DNA from: Aphidius gifuensis
Taxonomy: Eukaryota > Arthropoda > Insecta > Hymenoptera > Braconidae
Reading direction: 5' to 3'
DNA length: 64,000 bases
Assembly: GCF_014905175.1 (NCBI RefSeq)
Contig: NC_057790.1
Coordinates: 14,906,469 to 14,970,468 of the forward strand
Shown here: piece by piece, positions 23,216-34,366 of the stretch
Layout: every line of letters starts with the position of its first letter
How positions within the stretch are numbered: position 1 is the first letter of the stretch
Position numbers and translations under genes: made by a program
Notes under the pieces: model-generated
Database searches by the model: none
What the model was told of the DNA's origin: nothing
What the model saw: only the letters and a program-made list of their open reading frames with translations

Positions 23216-23972
23216 CAATTATGAAACAATTATTATTAACATTAGAAAGATATCGATAAATCAAAAACATTTTCTTCTCCCTGACGATCTCTATTGATTG
23301 CCATTATTAAATTTGAGAATTAATCGTTATTTCAATAACTATACGACATACAACCGATAAATAGCCGTTTTTTTCATATTTCAACTCCATTTTTAACCAC
23401 TTTGCGCATTCGTAGGAATTTTTCGTAGAAACACGCCGAAGATGTTTACACATAATAAACCCGCGAGTCTAGATGGCTCACAAAATTTTTTTTTTTTCTT
23501 AAAAATTAAAAACCCAAATATTTACAGGAGTCTACGGTTATAACATCGGTAGTATCATTGTTAAATCACGCATCTTTCCCATCATAAATTTTTTTCCTTA
23601 AAAAATATTAACCTGAACATTAATGTTTTTTAAAATTTTTCATTAATAAAATAGTTATTTGTCAAATTATGATACAAGTTTTTTATTTTTTTTCGCGCCA
23701 CCTATGACTAAAAAACCGTAATATTTTTTTTCGGGAATATACCAATTAATTTGAATGGGACTCCCGTAAATATAAAATTAAACAGGTTTTTTTTTATTTT
23801 TTATTCAAGTATATGCAATAGCAGTAGTCTCCTGTATTTTCTACGTGTTTTTTTTGTTAAATATACGGGAGACTCCCACAATTATAAAAATTTTCGGGTG
23901 CATCCCGTGAAAATTTCACGTGGATCCCGTAGTAAAATAAGGATTGTCTATCATAAATGAAATATACATAAT
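23216..23972. other. Non-coding spacer with decayed repeats
   Basis: No gene is supported. Phrases such as ATTTGAATGGGACTCCCGTA, ATACGGGAGACTCCC and GGGTGCATCCCG at 23740-23930 look like remnants of a repeat with GGGA/TCCC ends, but no complete element could be bounded. Confidence 0.4.
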
Positions 23973-24447
23973 CCCGAGTAGAAATTCAGGTCAGGTTTGG
24001 ATCAAGCCCTGATCAGGCTTGCCTGATTTCAAATCCAATCTGGATCCAGATACTGGATCCGAACCTGATCAGGATGTAATGCTTTTTGGTAAGGTTTGGA
24101 TCCAGAATGGATCAGGATACCTGATCAGGCTGTAGTAAAGATACATGATCCATAATGGATCCAGATACTGGATCCGAACCTGATCAGGATGTAACGCTTT
24201 TTCGTAAGGTTCGGATCCAGAATGGATCAGGATACCTGATCAGGCTGTGGTAAAGATACATGATCCATAATGGATCCAGATTCCGGATCAAAACTGGATC
24301 AGGATACATGATTTATTCAAAAAAAAAAAAAAAAATTAATAATTTCAAATTTATTTTTTTTTTTAATTTGAAATCTAACGCTTAACAGAATACAGATAAA
24401 CTTTATTATTACAAACTGACCTAATTGATAATTTACCTAACTAATTA

Positions 24448-24536
24448 TTGCTACGACCGGGGTTCGAACCCTTCGACACGGGATTACAACGCTAGTACTT
24501 GACACGCTCGGCCATTGAGGCATTCGATAATTCGTA
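24448..24536 (-). repeat. tRNA-like sequence in the CCCGAG element
   Basis: On the - strand: GCCTCAATGGCCGAGCGTG (box A-like), then GGGTTCGAACCCCGGTCG (box B) about 50 bases later. This is the closest of the tRNA-like segments to a true tRNA, with near-consensus A and B boxes. The arms outside the T stem pair poorly by eye, so a tRNA-derived SINE head or pseudo-tRNA is preferred. Confidence 0.55.
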
Positions 24537-24619
24537 CTAACTTTTTGTCCTCATAGGTTCTACAAATTGCCTGGTCAGGATAGCATCAGGCCATCTCTAT
24601 TTTATCCTTAATAGGGATA

Positions 24620-25510
24620 GCCTGATCCATTCTGGAACAAGACTGGATCAAGAAAAAATTATTTGAAAAAAAAATAAATTCAATAATTTTTTCTTGATCA
24701 AGATTTGATCCAGAATGGATCAGGCTACTCTATTAAGGATAAAATACAGATAGCCTGATGCTATCCTGATCAGGCAATTTGTAAAATTCAAAGACGCAAA
24801 TTTGATACTTGTTTCTTCATCCATTTTGGATCCAGCTAGCCTTACTCTATCCTTAATAGAGTAGCCTGATCCATTCTGGATCAAGACTGGATCAAGAAAA
24901 AATTATTTGAAAAAAAAATAAATTCAATAATTTTTTCTTGATCAAGATTTGATCCAGAATGGATCAGGGCACACGTCTAAAGATAAAATACAGATAGCCT
25001 GATGCTATCCTGATCAGGCAATTTGTAAAATTCAAAGACGCAAATTTGATACTTGTTTCTTCATCCATTTTGGATCCAGCTAGCCTTACTCTATCCTTAA
25101 TAGAGTAGCCTGATCCATTCTGGATCAAGACTGGATCAAGAAAAAATTATTTGAAAAAAAAATAAATGCAATAATTTTTTCTTGATCAAGATTTGATCCA
25201 GAATGGATCAGGCTACTCTATTAAGGATAAAATACAGATAGCCTGATGCTATCCTGATCAGGCAATTTGTAAAATTCAAAGACGCAAATTTGATACTTTT
25301 TTCTTTATCCATTTTGGATCCAGCTAGCCTTACTCTATCCTTAATAGAGTAGCCTGATCCATTCTGGATCAAATCTTGATCAAGAAAAAATTATTTGAAA
25401 AAAAAATAAATTCAATAATTTTTTCTTGATCAAGATTTGATCCAGAATGGATCAGGCTACTCTATTAAGGATAAAATACAGATAGCCTGATGCTATCCTG
25501 ATCAGGCCAT
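24620..25510. repeat. Tandem array of about 243-bp monomers
   Basis: The phrase CCATTTTGGATCCAGCTAGC recurs at about 24820, 25063 and 25308. Each monomer also contains both GATCAAGAAAAAATTATTTG and its inverse, so every unit is itself a hairpin. Monomers differ by a few substitutions and one has GGGCACACGTC where the others have GGCTACTCTA. Confidence 0.85.
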
Positions 25511-25992
25511 TCCTACTCTATCTTTAATAGGGGTAGCCTGATCCAGTCCGGATCAGGACTTGATCAAGATGAAATTATTTAAAAATTAAATAAATTTAAT
25601 ACTTTTATCTTGATCAAGTCCTGACCCGGACTGGATCAGGCTATCCCTATTAAGGAAAAGATGTAGGTGCCTGATCCAGGCTTGATCAGGATGTGATAGA
25701 GTTACTTGAATAGGGATAGCCTTACGATATCCTGATCAGGCCTGGATCAGTGTTCAGGCTATCCTGAACAAGTTTCTACTCGGGATATACTACGGTAAGA
25801 ATGCTCGTTTTCTCCCGGAAAAAATTAGGTAGGCTCACGAGCTATCAAAGTTACCTGAACTTACACTGTACGTTCCCGTAAAGTTTTCTCGAGATCCACC
25901 AAAAAATAAAAAAAAATCCTTAAAACTTTTGTGAATGGACGTTACGTATCATCAGTACAGGAATATCCCGTAAATATAGAAGGATAATTTTC

Positions 25993-26728
25993 TCAGTGAT
26001 TGTGACGTGATCCATCATTTATGAATTCCGAGTATGATGATACAATCATCATTGCTGATAATTTCATTTCATCATATGACAAACACTTGGCTAGTATCTT
26101 AAAAATAGAAAAAAATAATGTATATATCAATTACTAAAATTAATTATTAAATAAATAAATAAATAACAATGTATTACAAGTGGTGATCTTTCTCTGTCTG
26201 TGCCAACATTTTCCCATCCATTGGTGCCTTTTCTATTATTAATTACTAACCAACGATCATTTTTACCCCAAAATGAAATTGATCGATTATCAAGTAGACG
26301 CTGAATAAATTTTATCAGATTCATATTTTTATAAAGTGCTTTTTCGACAGGTGAGCCATTTTCACGTTTATATTTTAGCCAGGCTGATATTAGAGGCAAC
26401 ATTGCCTCGTGTATTATTGGATATACTGAATTAGCATTAGACTGAAAAGTTATAATAATAATATTAATAATATTAAAAAATAAATAATTAATAGATAATA
26501 TATACTGACCTCAAGGATATTGATGGGAATATTCTGCTTTTTGAGCCAAATAGATTTGACTATATCTATAGGAAACTCAACTGGAAAATTATGACTTTTT
26601 TCAATAAGAGCTGAGAAACTAGTTAGCGGTGGTATTAATAAATTAATTCAATAATTAATCAGTTTGTTCGTATTATTATTAAATTTACTTATTGGATTTT
26701 GCCAAGACATTATTGATGAAACTTCCAT
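25993..26728 (-). CDS. Short conserved-looking four-exon gene, possibly truncated
   Basis: Exons 26689-26728, 26510-26610, 26178-26441 and 25993-26097 join in phase to 169 residues. The third exon (SISFWGKNDRWLVINN, then GTNGWENVGTDRERSPL) and fourth (LSYDEMKLSAM, then EFINDGSR) look like a conserved eukaryotic domain of unknown function; DUF4804 is a guess from memory. Relatives I recall continue after NDGSR with a Gly-rich segment and a GARF-like end, whereas here a TGA follows four codons later and the 1.8-kb fold-back element lies about 200 bp beyond. The gene is therefore either a short paralogue or a copy truncated at its 3' end. Confidence 0.55.
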
Positions 26729-26837
26729 TGTAATTTAGTAATTACTTTCTTCAGTTCAAAGATTTTCCTATTAAAAAAAAAAAACAAAAAAAAAACAATA
26801 TTATATATTGTTAGACACAATAGAATAATAACATTTT

Positions 26838-26942
26838 ATGTTACAAGGGCAGTGGGAATAATGTGTGAATTTCCAAAGCGTAAGAGGGGTAGTGCGCTTT
26901 TTGGAAATTCACACATTATTACCACTGTCCCTAGTAACATAA
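26838..26942. mobile_element. 105-bp hairpin MITE
   Basis: The arms TTATGTTACAAGGGCAGTGG and the inverse CCACTGTCCCTAGTAACATAA enclose inverted AATGTGTGAATTTCCAAA copies and a short loop around 26885-26898. It is an almost perfect palindrome with no coding potential. Confidence 0.85.
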
Positions 26943-26945
26943 AAT

Positions 26946-27080
26946 ATGGTTCGTTACATGTGCCCAATCAGAGAGCCCGCTCACAACTCATTTGGAGGGG
27001 AATCACTCGCCAAGGCTCGTGCTTGCCCCTCCAAATTCGTTGAGAGCACACTCTCTGAGTGGGCACTTGTAACGAAATAT
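26946..27080. mobile_element. 135-bp hairpin MITE
   Basis: The arms TATGGTTCGTTACATGTGCC and GGGCACTTGTAACGAAATATA are inverted. Inner inverted phrases are AATCAGAGAGCCCGCTC, and CATTTGGAGGGG paired with CCCCTCCAAAT. It abuts the previous hairpin but has unrelated sequence, suggesting two separate insertions. Confidence 0.82.
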
Positions 27081-27289
27081 ACTATTTTCGGTTTTTTTCA
27101 ACTTTTTGATTTTTAACCTCGTTTTAGTCTCGTTTCGACGTCAAATCAAGGTTAAAAAGCTGTTACGCCGAGACTGAATAGAAAATTACCTTAAAATTTA
27201 TTAATTATATTGTTTTATAAATAATAATTAATAGTTTTTCTATAATTTACAATAAAACTATATGAAACAATAAAATAATAACTTTTTTT

Positions 27290-27470
27290 AGGTTTTTTTT
27301 CAACTTTTTTTTTTTACCGGTATTTTATTTTTGATAACAAATACGGTACAAAATACGGTGTTGATACGGTAATTTACCATTCAATACCGTATCAATAATT
27401 TGTATGTATAAAAATACGGTATCAGTGGAATTTTCGTTACCAATACCGTATTTACAACTATAGAGATGTA
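27290..27470. repeat. ATACGGTA-rich short repeat cluster
   Basis: ATACGGT or its complement ACCGTAT occurs about nine times in 180 bp in both orientations. It is possibly a decayed inverted-repeat element; boundaries are unclear. Confidence 0.5.
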
Positions 27471-28210
27471 ACTTATGGTATTAAAAAATAAGAAAAATTT
27501 GAACATAACTTGATTTTATGTAACAATAAAAATAAATGAATACAAAACTATAAATGATGAATAAATTCAATAAATCCCGGGATAAATATTTTTGGTACGG
27601 AAAAAGTCTTGAAAAATAAGACTGAATAAGACTCAGTTTTGAAATAAGACCAATCCTGATGGTTGCTAAAATCACTACTTTTTCAGGACTGTTCAAAAAT
27701 CCTGAAAAAGTATGGAAAAATAAGATTTTTGGAAGTTACTTCTAACAGGTACGGAATTTCAAGACTTTTTCCATACTATAAAAGTATTGGAAATTAAGAC
27801 TTATCCAGTACTTTTTTCTGTGGTCCTGATTAAACAATCATAATTATGCTGAGAATAATTGAAAAATTTATTGTAAATTGGTGTTTAATATTAATTTATT
27901 ACCACCCAGGTAGGAATCGACGATTGGGACAAGCTTGTCCCAGGTAGAAAACTTCCGTCGGCCCGACTGTTGGCCGACTGAGTGTCCCGACTTATTAAGT
28001 CGGAGAAAAGTCGGGATTTCAGTCGGGCCGACGTCAGATATTCTGTTAAATTTCCTGTAAGTAAAAAATTTAGAATATCGATTGCATTTTCCCAAAGAAA
28101 CTAAATTATTAATGGATAGACTATTTATGTTTGTACTTTGTTTCTAATCATTCTAATCATGAATATTTTTCAATAGATTAAGTATAATGTTTGTTTTACT
28201 CGAATTAACT

Positions 28211-28724
28211 TTAAGGAGGTTATGCACAAATTACTCTTTTTTTAAAAAATATAATGAGAATGTTCTAAAATTTTGTATACAAGTAGATCTTTTCATTCTG
28301 AATACAACGGTATAATTATTTTCTTATGTTGATCGGTTAAATTTTTTGTAATTAATTATTGAAAATAATATTTAACATTGGCTCTTATGGAGATTTCAAC
28401 GATTTTTTTCGGATAGAAAAAATGATGAAAAAGTCTTGAAAAAAATCACACATATACTAGAAACCGAGTTTTATTAATTGCGCGAAAATTTTTATATGTT
28501 GATCGGTCAATTAATGAGTAATTAATTATAAACTTTACAAAAATTAGATGTGGCAACGTATGGCATGTTCAAACACACACACATACCCGCAATCCCATAT
28601 ATTGTATAAAGGGCGCAGGCGCTTTTCACTTTATTTTTTTACAGTGTAGTCGGATTTCAGTTTTGTCTGTGACGTCAGAAGCGCCCCGCAACACCCGCAA
28701 TGGATTTGTGCATAACCTCCTTAA
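28211..28724. mobile_element. 506-bp TTAA-flanked MITE
   Basis: The element runs 28215-28720, with 17-bp perfect terminal inverted repeats GGAGGTTATGCACAAAT. TTAA lies immediately outside each end. The inverted arm at 32180 has the uninterrupted sequence with one TTAA, a natural empty site. The TTAA duplication is typical of piggyBac-type and a few other superfamilies; internal sequence gives no frame. Confidence 0.92.
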
Positions 28725-29762
28725 AATGACAGCTTGAGGTTATAGTCGAGATTTTAGGCCACATTTATGAGAAAACGGTTCTCATCCAATGACTCTATAT
28801 CGAAAATACTAAGCCTGCGATTTTACCGGCAGGCTAGCGACGAGTAATTTTAAATATGCAACTTTAACAATCATGTTCATGTTTGGATCGGTTTGGATTA
28901 AAAACAACAAGTTTAATAAATCAAAAAATCGTCTTGAATATTGTGTTAGAATATAATTACCGATTGTTTTAACATCTGTATATTGTATTGTTGACTCAGG
29001 TATATTACTATTATGATGATTATCATTATCATGTAGGAAATAAGGTAGCTAACCATACTGCTTTTCCTTGAACATTTTTATTCATTTAATATAATAAATT
29101 CATGTAATTTTATTTAAAAAAAATAAAAATGTCCAAGGAAAAGCAGTAGCTAAGGAAGAGATGTAGCTAAGAAATTAATGTTGCCAAAGAATTATGTTTT
29201 GAGGAAATAATGTTGCTCAAAATATAATTTTTTGGCAACCTCAATTCTTTAGCTACATTTTTTCCTTAGCTACTGCTTTTCCTTGGATATTTTTATCTAT
29301 TCAATAAATAATATTCATGTAATTTTATTTTCAAAAAATAAAAATGTCCAAGGAAAAGTAGTAGCTAAGGAATTAAGGTTGCCAAAGAATTATGTTTTAA
29401 GGAAACAATGTTGCTTAAAATATAATTTTTTGGCAACCTCAATTCCTTAGCTACATCTTTTCCTTAGCTACTGCTTTTCTTTGGACATTTTTATTTAATT
29501 CAGAAATAAAATACATGTAAATTTAATTTTTAAGAATTCAAATGTCCAAGAAAAAGCAGTAGCTAAGGAAAGAATGTAGCTAAGGAATTGAGGTCGCCAA
29601 AAAATTATATTTTAAGCAACATTATTTCCTCAAAACATAATTCTTTGGCAACATTAATTTCTTAGCTACATCTTTTCCTCAGCTACTACTTTTCCTTTGA
29701 CAATTTTATTCGTTTTAAATAAAATTACATGTATTTTATTTATTAAGGTTGCTTATAAATAA

Positions 29763-30428
29763 TTACACGGAAAAAAATTTTTAGCTGCAGCAACGAGCTG
29801 GATAGCTGTCTCTCCTATCCACGGCTCACTAACCTTTGGATAGTTAGCAGAGGATTGTTATTTTGGCAATCCACATTTGACAGGTTACTATTCTTGTGAA
29901 AACAGCGTGCCTACTCGTTACATTAGCTACACTTTGGATAGCTGTGGTAGCTATCCAAAGCCTGACAAGCTGGTATCGCTGTAGTAGCTATTTAGGATTG
30001 CGTATATGCATAACTATAAGTATATAGACATACGAAGTACAAACAATATATTAATGTACATTTACTAATTTTTAAAATTATTATCTAATTAATTTTATAC
30101 TAAATTTGATGTACCAAATAAACGCCAACTTGAATACAAAATCTTATGCTAAATTTTTAATAACTATATGGATTATTTTAGTCATTGTTAATAATAATTT
30201 GGTGGATCTGTCAAAAAAGAGAGGTTATGAACACAACAGCTGTTGACATTGAGATTATAATCATTGAGATCGAACCTGACGAGTTGGTTAGCCACGCTAG
30301 CTATCCAGTCGGCTGGAATAACTAACCGATTGTCTTTTTAATATATCGGGCTTGATTATTAAATCAACTATCCTTTTTTAACTATCCAAACGCCTCGTGA
30401 CTGCAGCTAAAAATTTTTTTCCGTGTAA
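29763..30428. mobile_element. 0.67-kb element with TTACACGGAAAAAAATTTTT ends
   Basis: A terminal inverted repeat of about 28 bp (TTACACGG...AGCTGCAG) is at 29763 and 30428; the outer TTA/TAA may be the target duplication. The body contains repeated TGGATAGCT/AGCTATCCA phrases. The end resembles the CACTGAAAAAAATTTTTT end of the element at 56491. Confidence 0.85.
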
Positions 30429-30880
30429 ATCGTCACTCAATTTTTTTTTTTTTGGCTCATTTTTTAAATGAAATAAATATCTATACTCTCAATTTTTTTC
30501 AATTTTTTCTGACGTCGTATTTTTGAGATAATTAATATTAAAATTGACAACTTTTATACGCGAGGATAGGACTATAAGTTGATATACCGTACATTTTTAT
30601 TTTCAACGAGTTCGTTTTTCACTAAAAACTTTTCAAATTACTATCAAATTGTAGTGCTCGGCAAGACGAATACGATAAAAAATTTTGAATTTTTTCTGAC
30701 GTTGATTTTTAAAGATATTTAATGTTAAATTTTGAAATTTTCGTCTTTCTCGCAACGAGAGGACATGAGAGAATTGCGATCCGGCAACACTGCTCTCTTC
30801 TCCTTGTTTACTTTTCACTTGCCGAGCGGGGTGTACACCAACGTGACATACACTGATACACAATGATGCGCTGTAGTAGT

Positions 30881-31208
30881 GGTACTATACAAGAAGACTA
30901 GAAATACAGGAGGACGAACTTTAAAACCGTCCGCTATAAAGGCGCCTGAGGGCGCAAGTACTTAGGTTTAATGCTTTATCAATACTACAAACATACTCTG
31001 ACAAACACTAATAGAGCATTATACACATGATGTTTGTCAGAGTATGTTTGTATTGTGCGCATTGTAAAAAAAAAGCGATACAAGTCGCGCACGTTACCAT
31101 GGTACTACTAGCGCCCCTCAATTATGCGGCGACCATATAGCGGAACGGTTTTCATATACAGGCGAGATAGGGAGTAAGTCCTGTATTTCTAGTCTTCTGG
31201 TACTATAA
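30881..31208. repeat. Inverted repeat around 30.9-31.2 kb
   Basis: The left arm ACTATACAAGAAGACTAGAAATACAGG is mirrored at 31179-31207. An inner pair, AAACATACTCTGACAAAC, is mirrored at 31031-31050. It is moderately GC-rich compared with its flanks and is probably another non-autonomous element. Confidence 0.7.
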
Positions 31209-31221
31209 AAATACAGTAGGA

Positions 31222-31405
31222 GTTCTTTCACGGCGGTCGACCGCTGAAATATTACCTTCCATTTTTCTCCCTTTCCATGCTCAAACTGGCTTGCGCAAAA
31301 ACCGTATTTCCAACAAATCTGCGCGTAGAGCAAGTGGAAAGGGAGAAAAATGGAAGGGGCAAGTTGTGGAGGTGGTATTTCTGGCGGTCGACCGCCGTGA
31401 AAGAA
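31222..31405. mobile_element. GC-rich hairpin MITE 1
   Basis: The ends are GTTCTTTCACGGCGGTCGAC and its inverse. The inner arms include TTCCATTTTTCTCCCTTTCC, mirrored around 31335-31355. It is about 184 bp and has a long, almost uninterrupted stem. Confidence 0.8.
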
Positions 31406-31419
31406 AACTACTATTAGAT

Positions 31420-31624
31420 GCGTTCTTTCGCTAGCGGGAGCCTGCGGGTATCCCCACCTCTAACGATCCCTCTCTACTTTTTTTCCCTTTTTTCTTCTGA
31501 TTTGCGTGGAACTGGAAGCGCAATAACGAAATTTCACGCAAGTTAGAAAAAGAAAGGGAAAAAGAGTAGAGAGGGATCGCTAGAGGTGGGGATACCCGCA
31601 GGCTTCCGCAAGTCAAAGAACGCA
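31420..31624. mobile_element. GC-rich hairpin MITE 2
   Basis: The ends are GCGTTCTTTCGCTAGCGGGA and the inverse CTTCCGCAAGTCAAAGAACGC. The arms include GCCTGCGGGTATCCCCACCT and a GATCCCTCTCTAC stretch, mirrored. It shares the GTTCTTTC start with the preceding hairpin, so the two belong to one family although their bodies differ. Confidence 0.82.
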
Positions 31625-32628
31625 CCTATTGTCTCACGATTTCCATTTTGCTTGCTGGAATAGTGTTGGTGTCTATCTGTTTACACACACACTACGATTT
31701 TTAAGACAAAAGCGTAACAAAATTTTTAAAGAGGGGCCACAAAATAAACGTAGTGGTATACGAGTCCTCCAAGCCTAAATAATAGTACGACTATGTCCCT
31801 TGTAAGCAACCTTAAATGAATAAAAATGTTCAAGGAAAAGCAGTATGGTTAGCTACCTTATTTCCTACATGATAATGATAATCATCATAATAGTAATATA
31901 CCTGAGTCAACAATACAATATACAGATGTTAAAACAATCGGTAATTATATTCTAACACAATATTCAAGACGATTTTTTGATTTATTAAACTTGTTGTTTT
32001 TAATCCAAACCGATCCAAACATGAACATGATTGTTAAAGTTGCATATTTAAAATTACTCGTCGCTAGCCTGCCGGTAAAACAGCAGGCTTAGTATTTTCG
32101 ATATAGAGTCATTGGATGAGAACCGTTTTCTCATAAATGTGGCCTAAAATCTCGACTATAACCTCAAGCTGTCATTTTAAAGTTAATTCGAGTAAAACAA
32201 ACATTATACTTAATCTATTGAAAAATATTCATGATTAGAATGATTAGAAACAAAGTACAAACATAAATAGTCTATCTATCAACAATTTAATTTCTTTAGG
32301 AAAATGCAATCGATATTCTAAATTTTTCACTTACAGGGAATTTAACAGAATATCTGACGTCGGCCCGACTGAAATCCCGACTTTTCTCCGACTGTATTGA
32401 GTTGGGCTTGACACATATTTTTCTACCTGGGCGTGTCAAGCTTGGATTCCAGGCTTCGAAGCTTCGAAACATCGAAATAAATGTCATGTTTACGCTTGGT
32501 ATACCAAGCTTGTGTCAAACTTGTAATCCAAGCTTGTGTCAAACTTAAAATCCAATCTTGACACGCAAGACTGATTTCCAAGACTTTGTGTGAGCCTATA
32601 GGGTCAGACCATCGTAACAGGCTCGACA

Positions 32629-33019
32629 CCCTGGTGAAAAAAATCCGGCAGATTCTGGTAGATTCTGCAAGATTCGACAAAAAATGAAAAAATCTGGCAG
32701 ATTCCGGCAGATTCTGCCAGCCAAATATTCGGCTTTCAACAGTCTGCCAGATTTTTTTGTTTTTAGAATTTTTTGGTAAAAATAGTCTGGCAGATTCTGG
32801 CAGATTCTCACAGATTCTTACAGATTCTGTCAGATTGTTACAGATTTAGACCGGTTTTTGGAACAACTGCCAGATTCTGTCGGATTCTTACAGATTCTGT
32901 CAGATTCTTACAGATTTAGACCGGTTTTTGGAACAACTGCCAGATTCTGCCAGATTCTGACGGATTCTTACAGATTCTGTCAGATTCTTACAGATTCTGC
33001 CAGTTTTTTTTCACCAAGG
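32629..33019. repeat. CAGATTCTG minisatellite inside CCCTGGTGAAAAAAA ends
   Basis: A 10-bp motif (CAGATTCTGN/CAGATTCTTA) is repeated about 20 times in both orientations. Inverted ends, CCTGGTGAAAAAAATCCGG and the mirrored TTTTTTTTCACCAAGG, flank it. A 60-bp phrase containing TTTAGACCGGTTTTTGG is directly duplicated. The open frames across it are composition artefacts. Confidence 0.75.
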
Positions 33020-33759
33020 CACAACCTTGAAACACAAGGGTTGGAAATTAAGCTTGTAACAAGCCTGTTACAATCGTTACGGCTGGGCGATTCCTACCTG
33101 GGCAAATTTATTTATAATATAATTTATATTCATTTATTTTTTTTTTATTAAATTGATGAAATAATTTATCAGATCATACTCAAATCAATATTACATAACA
33201 CAAACGTATTAATTAATTAATTAATTAATTATAAGTCGTAATTTTCTAAAATAAAATTGACTCTACATTTAAAAAAAGCTGTGTATTTAAAAAAATCAAT
33301 TATTTTATAAACCTTTTATTTATAAATTACTTTTTTTTTACTCCACTTAAAAATTTTTCAAGTGTATAAAATGAAGGACTTAGAAAATTTTAATTTTGCT
33401 GAAATAAAACTAAGTCCAAAAAAAAAATGAACTTGGTTTTTTATAGCCGATAAAAAAAATTTTCAAGTTTTTTATTAAATAGTACTCTGGTCTTGGATTC
33501 GAGGACTTTTTTAATGTTCACAACGTATCCAGAAAAAAGTCTTGAAATTAAATACTTTTTCCAGACCAAATTTTGAGAACAAAAAATGACTGTCCTGAAT
33601 ATCAGGACTTTTTCCAGACCGAAATTAAAGGCTTCAATCAAAATAATAATTTTGTCGTCAGATTCGTACGTTTTCAGGCCTTTTTGCATACTTTCAATAC
33701 TTTTTCTATACTTTTTTAAGCCTCAAGACTTTTTCCGTACTTAAAATTTTTATCCAGGG

Positions 33760-34366
33760 ATAAATTAAATAACAAAATTAAAATATAATATTAATATAAA
33801 AAAAAGATAATGTTTGTTTTTAAAAAAATAAAGTTTTTTTTTAAATAAAAAGCTAGTAACATTGGAAGAAGTATTCGTTTCAATCAATTTTGATTCCAGA
33901 AAAAAGTTTCTTTGTTCTTATTTAGAATAATACAAAATACAATGTCAATATGGAATATGGACCCACGTCCTGGCACCCCACTTTATATCGTAGAAACTTC
34001 TAGTAATGATCATTTTAAAGGTCTTAATTTGTAGAAATTTGTAGTGTAAAGGGTTTAATTTGTAGTTCAAAAATTAAGGATGAAGAAAGGGTTGAAAGGT
34101 ACTTTCTGCAAAATTTGACTCAGGGCAATGAAATTAAGGCCAATACGTTTGTTAGAATTTTAACATATTAAAAATGCATAACTTTTTTCTTTATAATAAA
34201 AAAAAAAAAATTCTACAATTATGTTAGATGAAGAGGGACTCGAGAAGAATAAATAAATTTTTATTGAACCGTTTTCTTTAAAAAAAAAAAAGGTCCAAAA
34301 TATATATGTCAAAAATGTCAAAAAAATATATTTTAAATAAAAAATAAATATATATATATGGGGCAT
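33760..34366. other. AT-rich spacer
   Basis: No gene, RNA or element end is recognisable. Positions 33955-34150 are slightly less AT-rich but have no open frame of note. Confidence 0.35.

Larger units (their letters stand above)
23973..25784. mobile_element. 1.8-kb fold-back element with CCCGAGTAGAAA ends
   Basis: It begins CCCGAGTAGAAATTCAGG and ends with the inverse TTTCTACTCGGG at 25784. The body is dominated by TGGATCAGG/CCTGATCCA phrases in both orientations. A tRNA-like segment lies at 24448-24536, and a tandem array of about 243-bp monomers at 24620-25510. No transposase frame is seen. Related CACTCGGG ends occur at 41320 and 42546. Confidence 0.82.
27905..33102. mobile_element. 5.2-kb palindromic composite element with CCCAGGTAGG ends
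   Basis: The ends are CCCAGGTAGGAATCG (27905) and its inverse CGATTCCTACCTGGG (33102). Long inverted arms pair about 28010-29090 with about 31815-32400: the stretch ACTATTTATGTTTGTACTTTG through the GTTGACTCAGGTATATTAC region reappears inverted and nearly unchanged. The core holds AAGGAAAAGCAGTAGC modules, a 0.67-kb inverted-repeat element and two GC-rich hairpins. The left arm carries a TTAA-flanked insertion missing from the right. No transposase was found. Confidence 0.82.
27576..33759. mobile_element. CCCGGGATAAA element, probably split by a nested 5.2-kb palindrome
   Basis: The left end CCCGGGATAAATATTTTTGG followed by TACGGAAAAAGTCTTG is at 27576. The inverted right end CCGTACTTAAAATTTTTATC is at 33735-33759. 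Both match the ends of the compact 455-bp copy at 54770-55224. The 27905-33102 palindrome lies between them, so the simplest reading is a nested insertion. The middle of this copy is diverged, and independent fragments cannot be excluded. Confidence 0.6.

Noticed and set aside
24448..24536. Functional tRNA gene
   Set aside because: A and B boxes are good, but acceptor and anticodon stems do not pair well by eye and it sits inside a transposable element. Kept as tRNA-like repeat.
32423..33151. Several overlapping frames in the CAGATTCTG array
   Set aside because: Periodic translation of a minisatellite in multiple frames; no coding signal.
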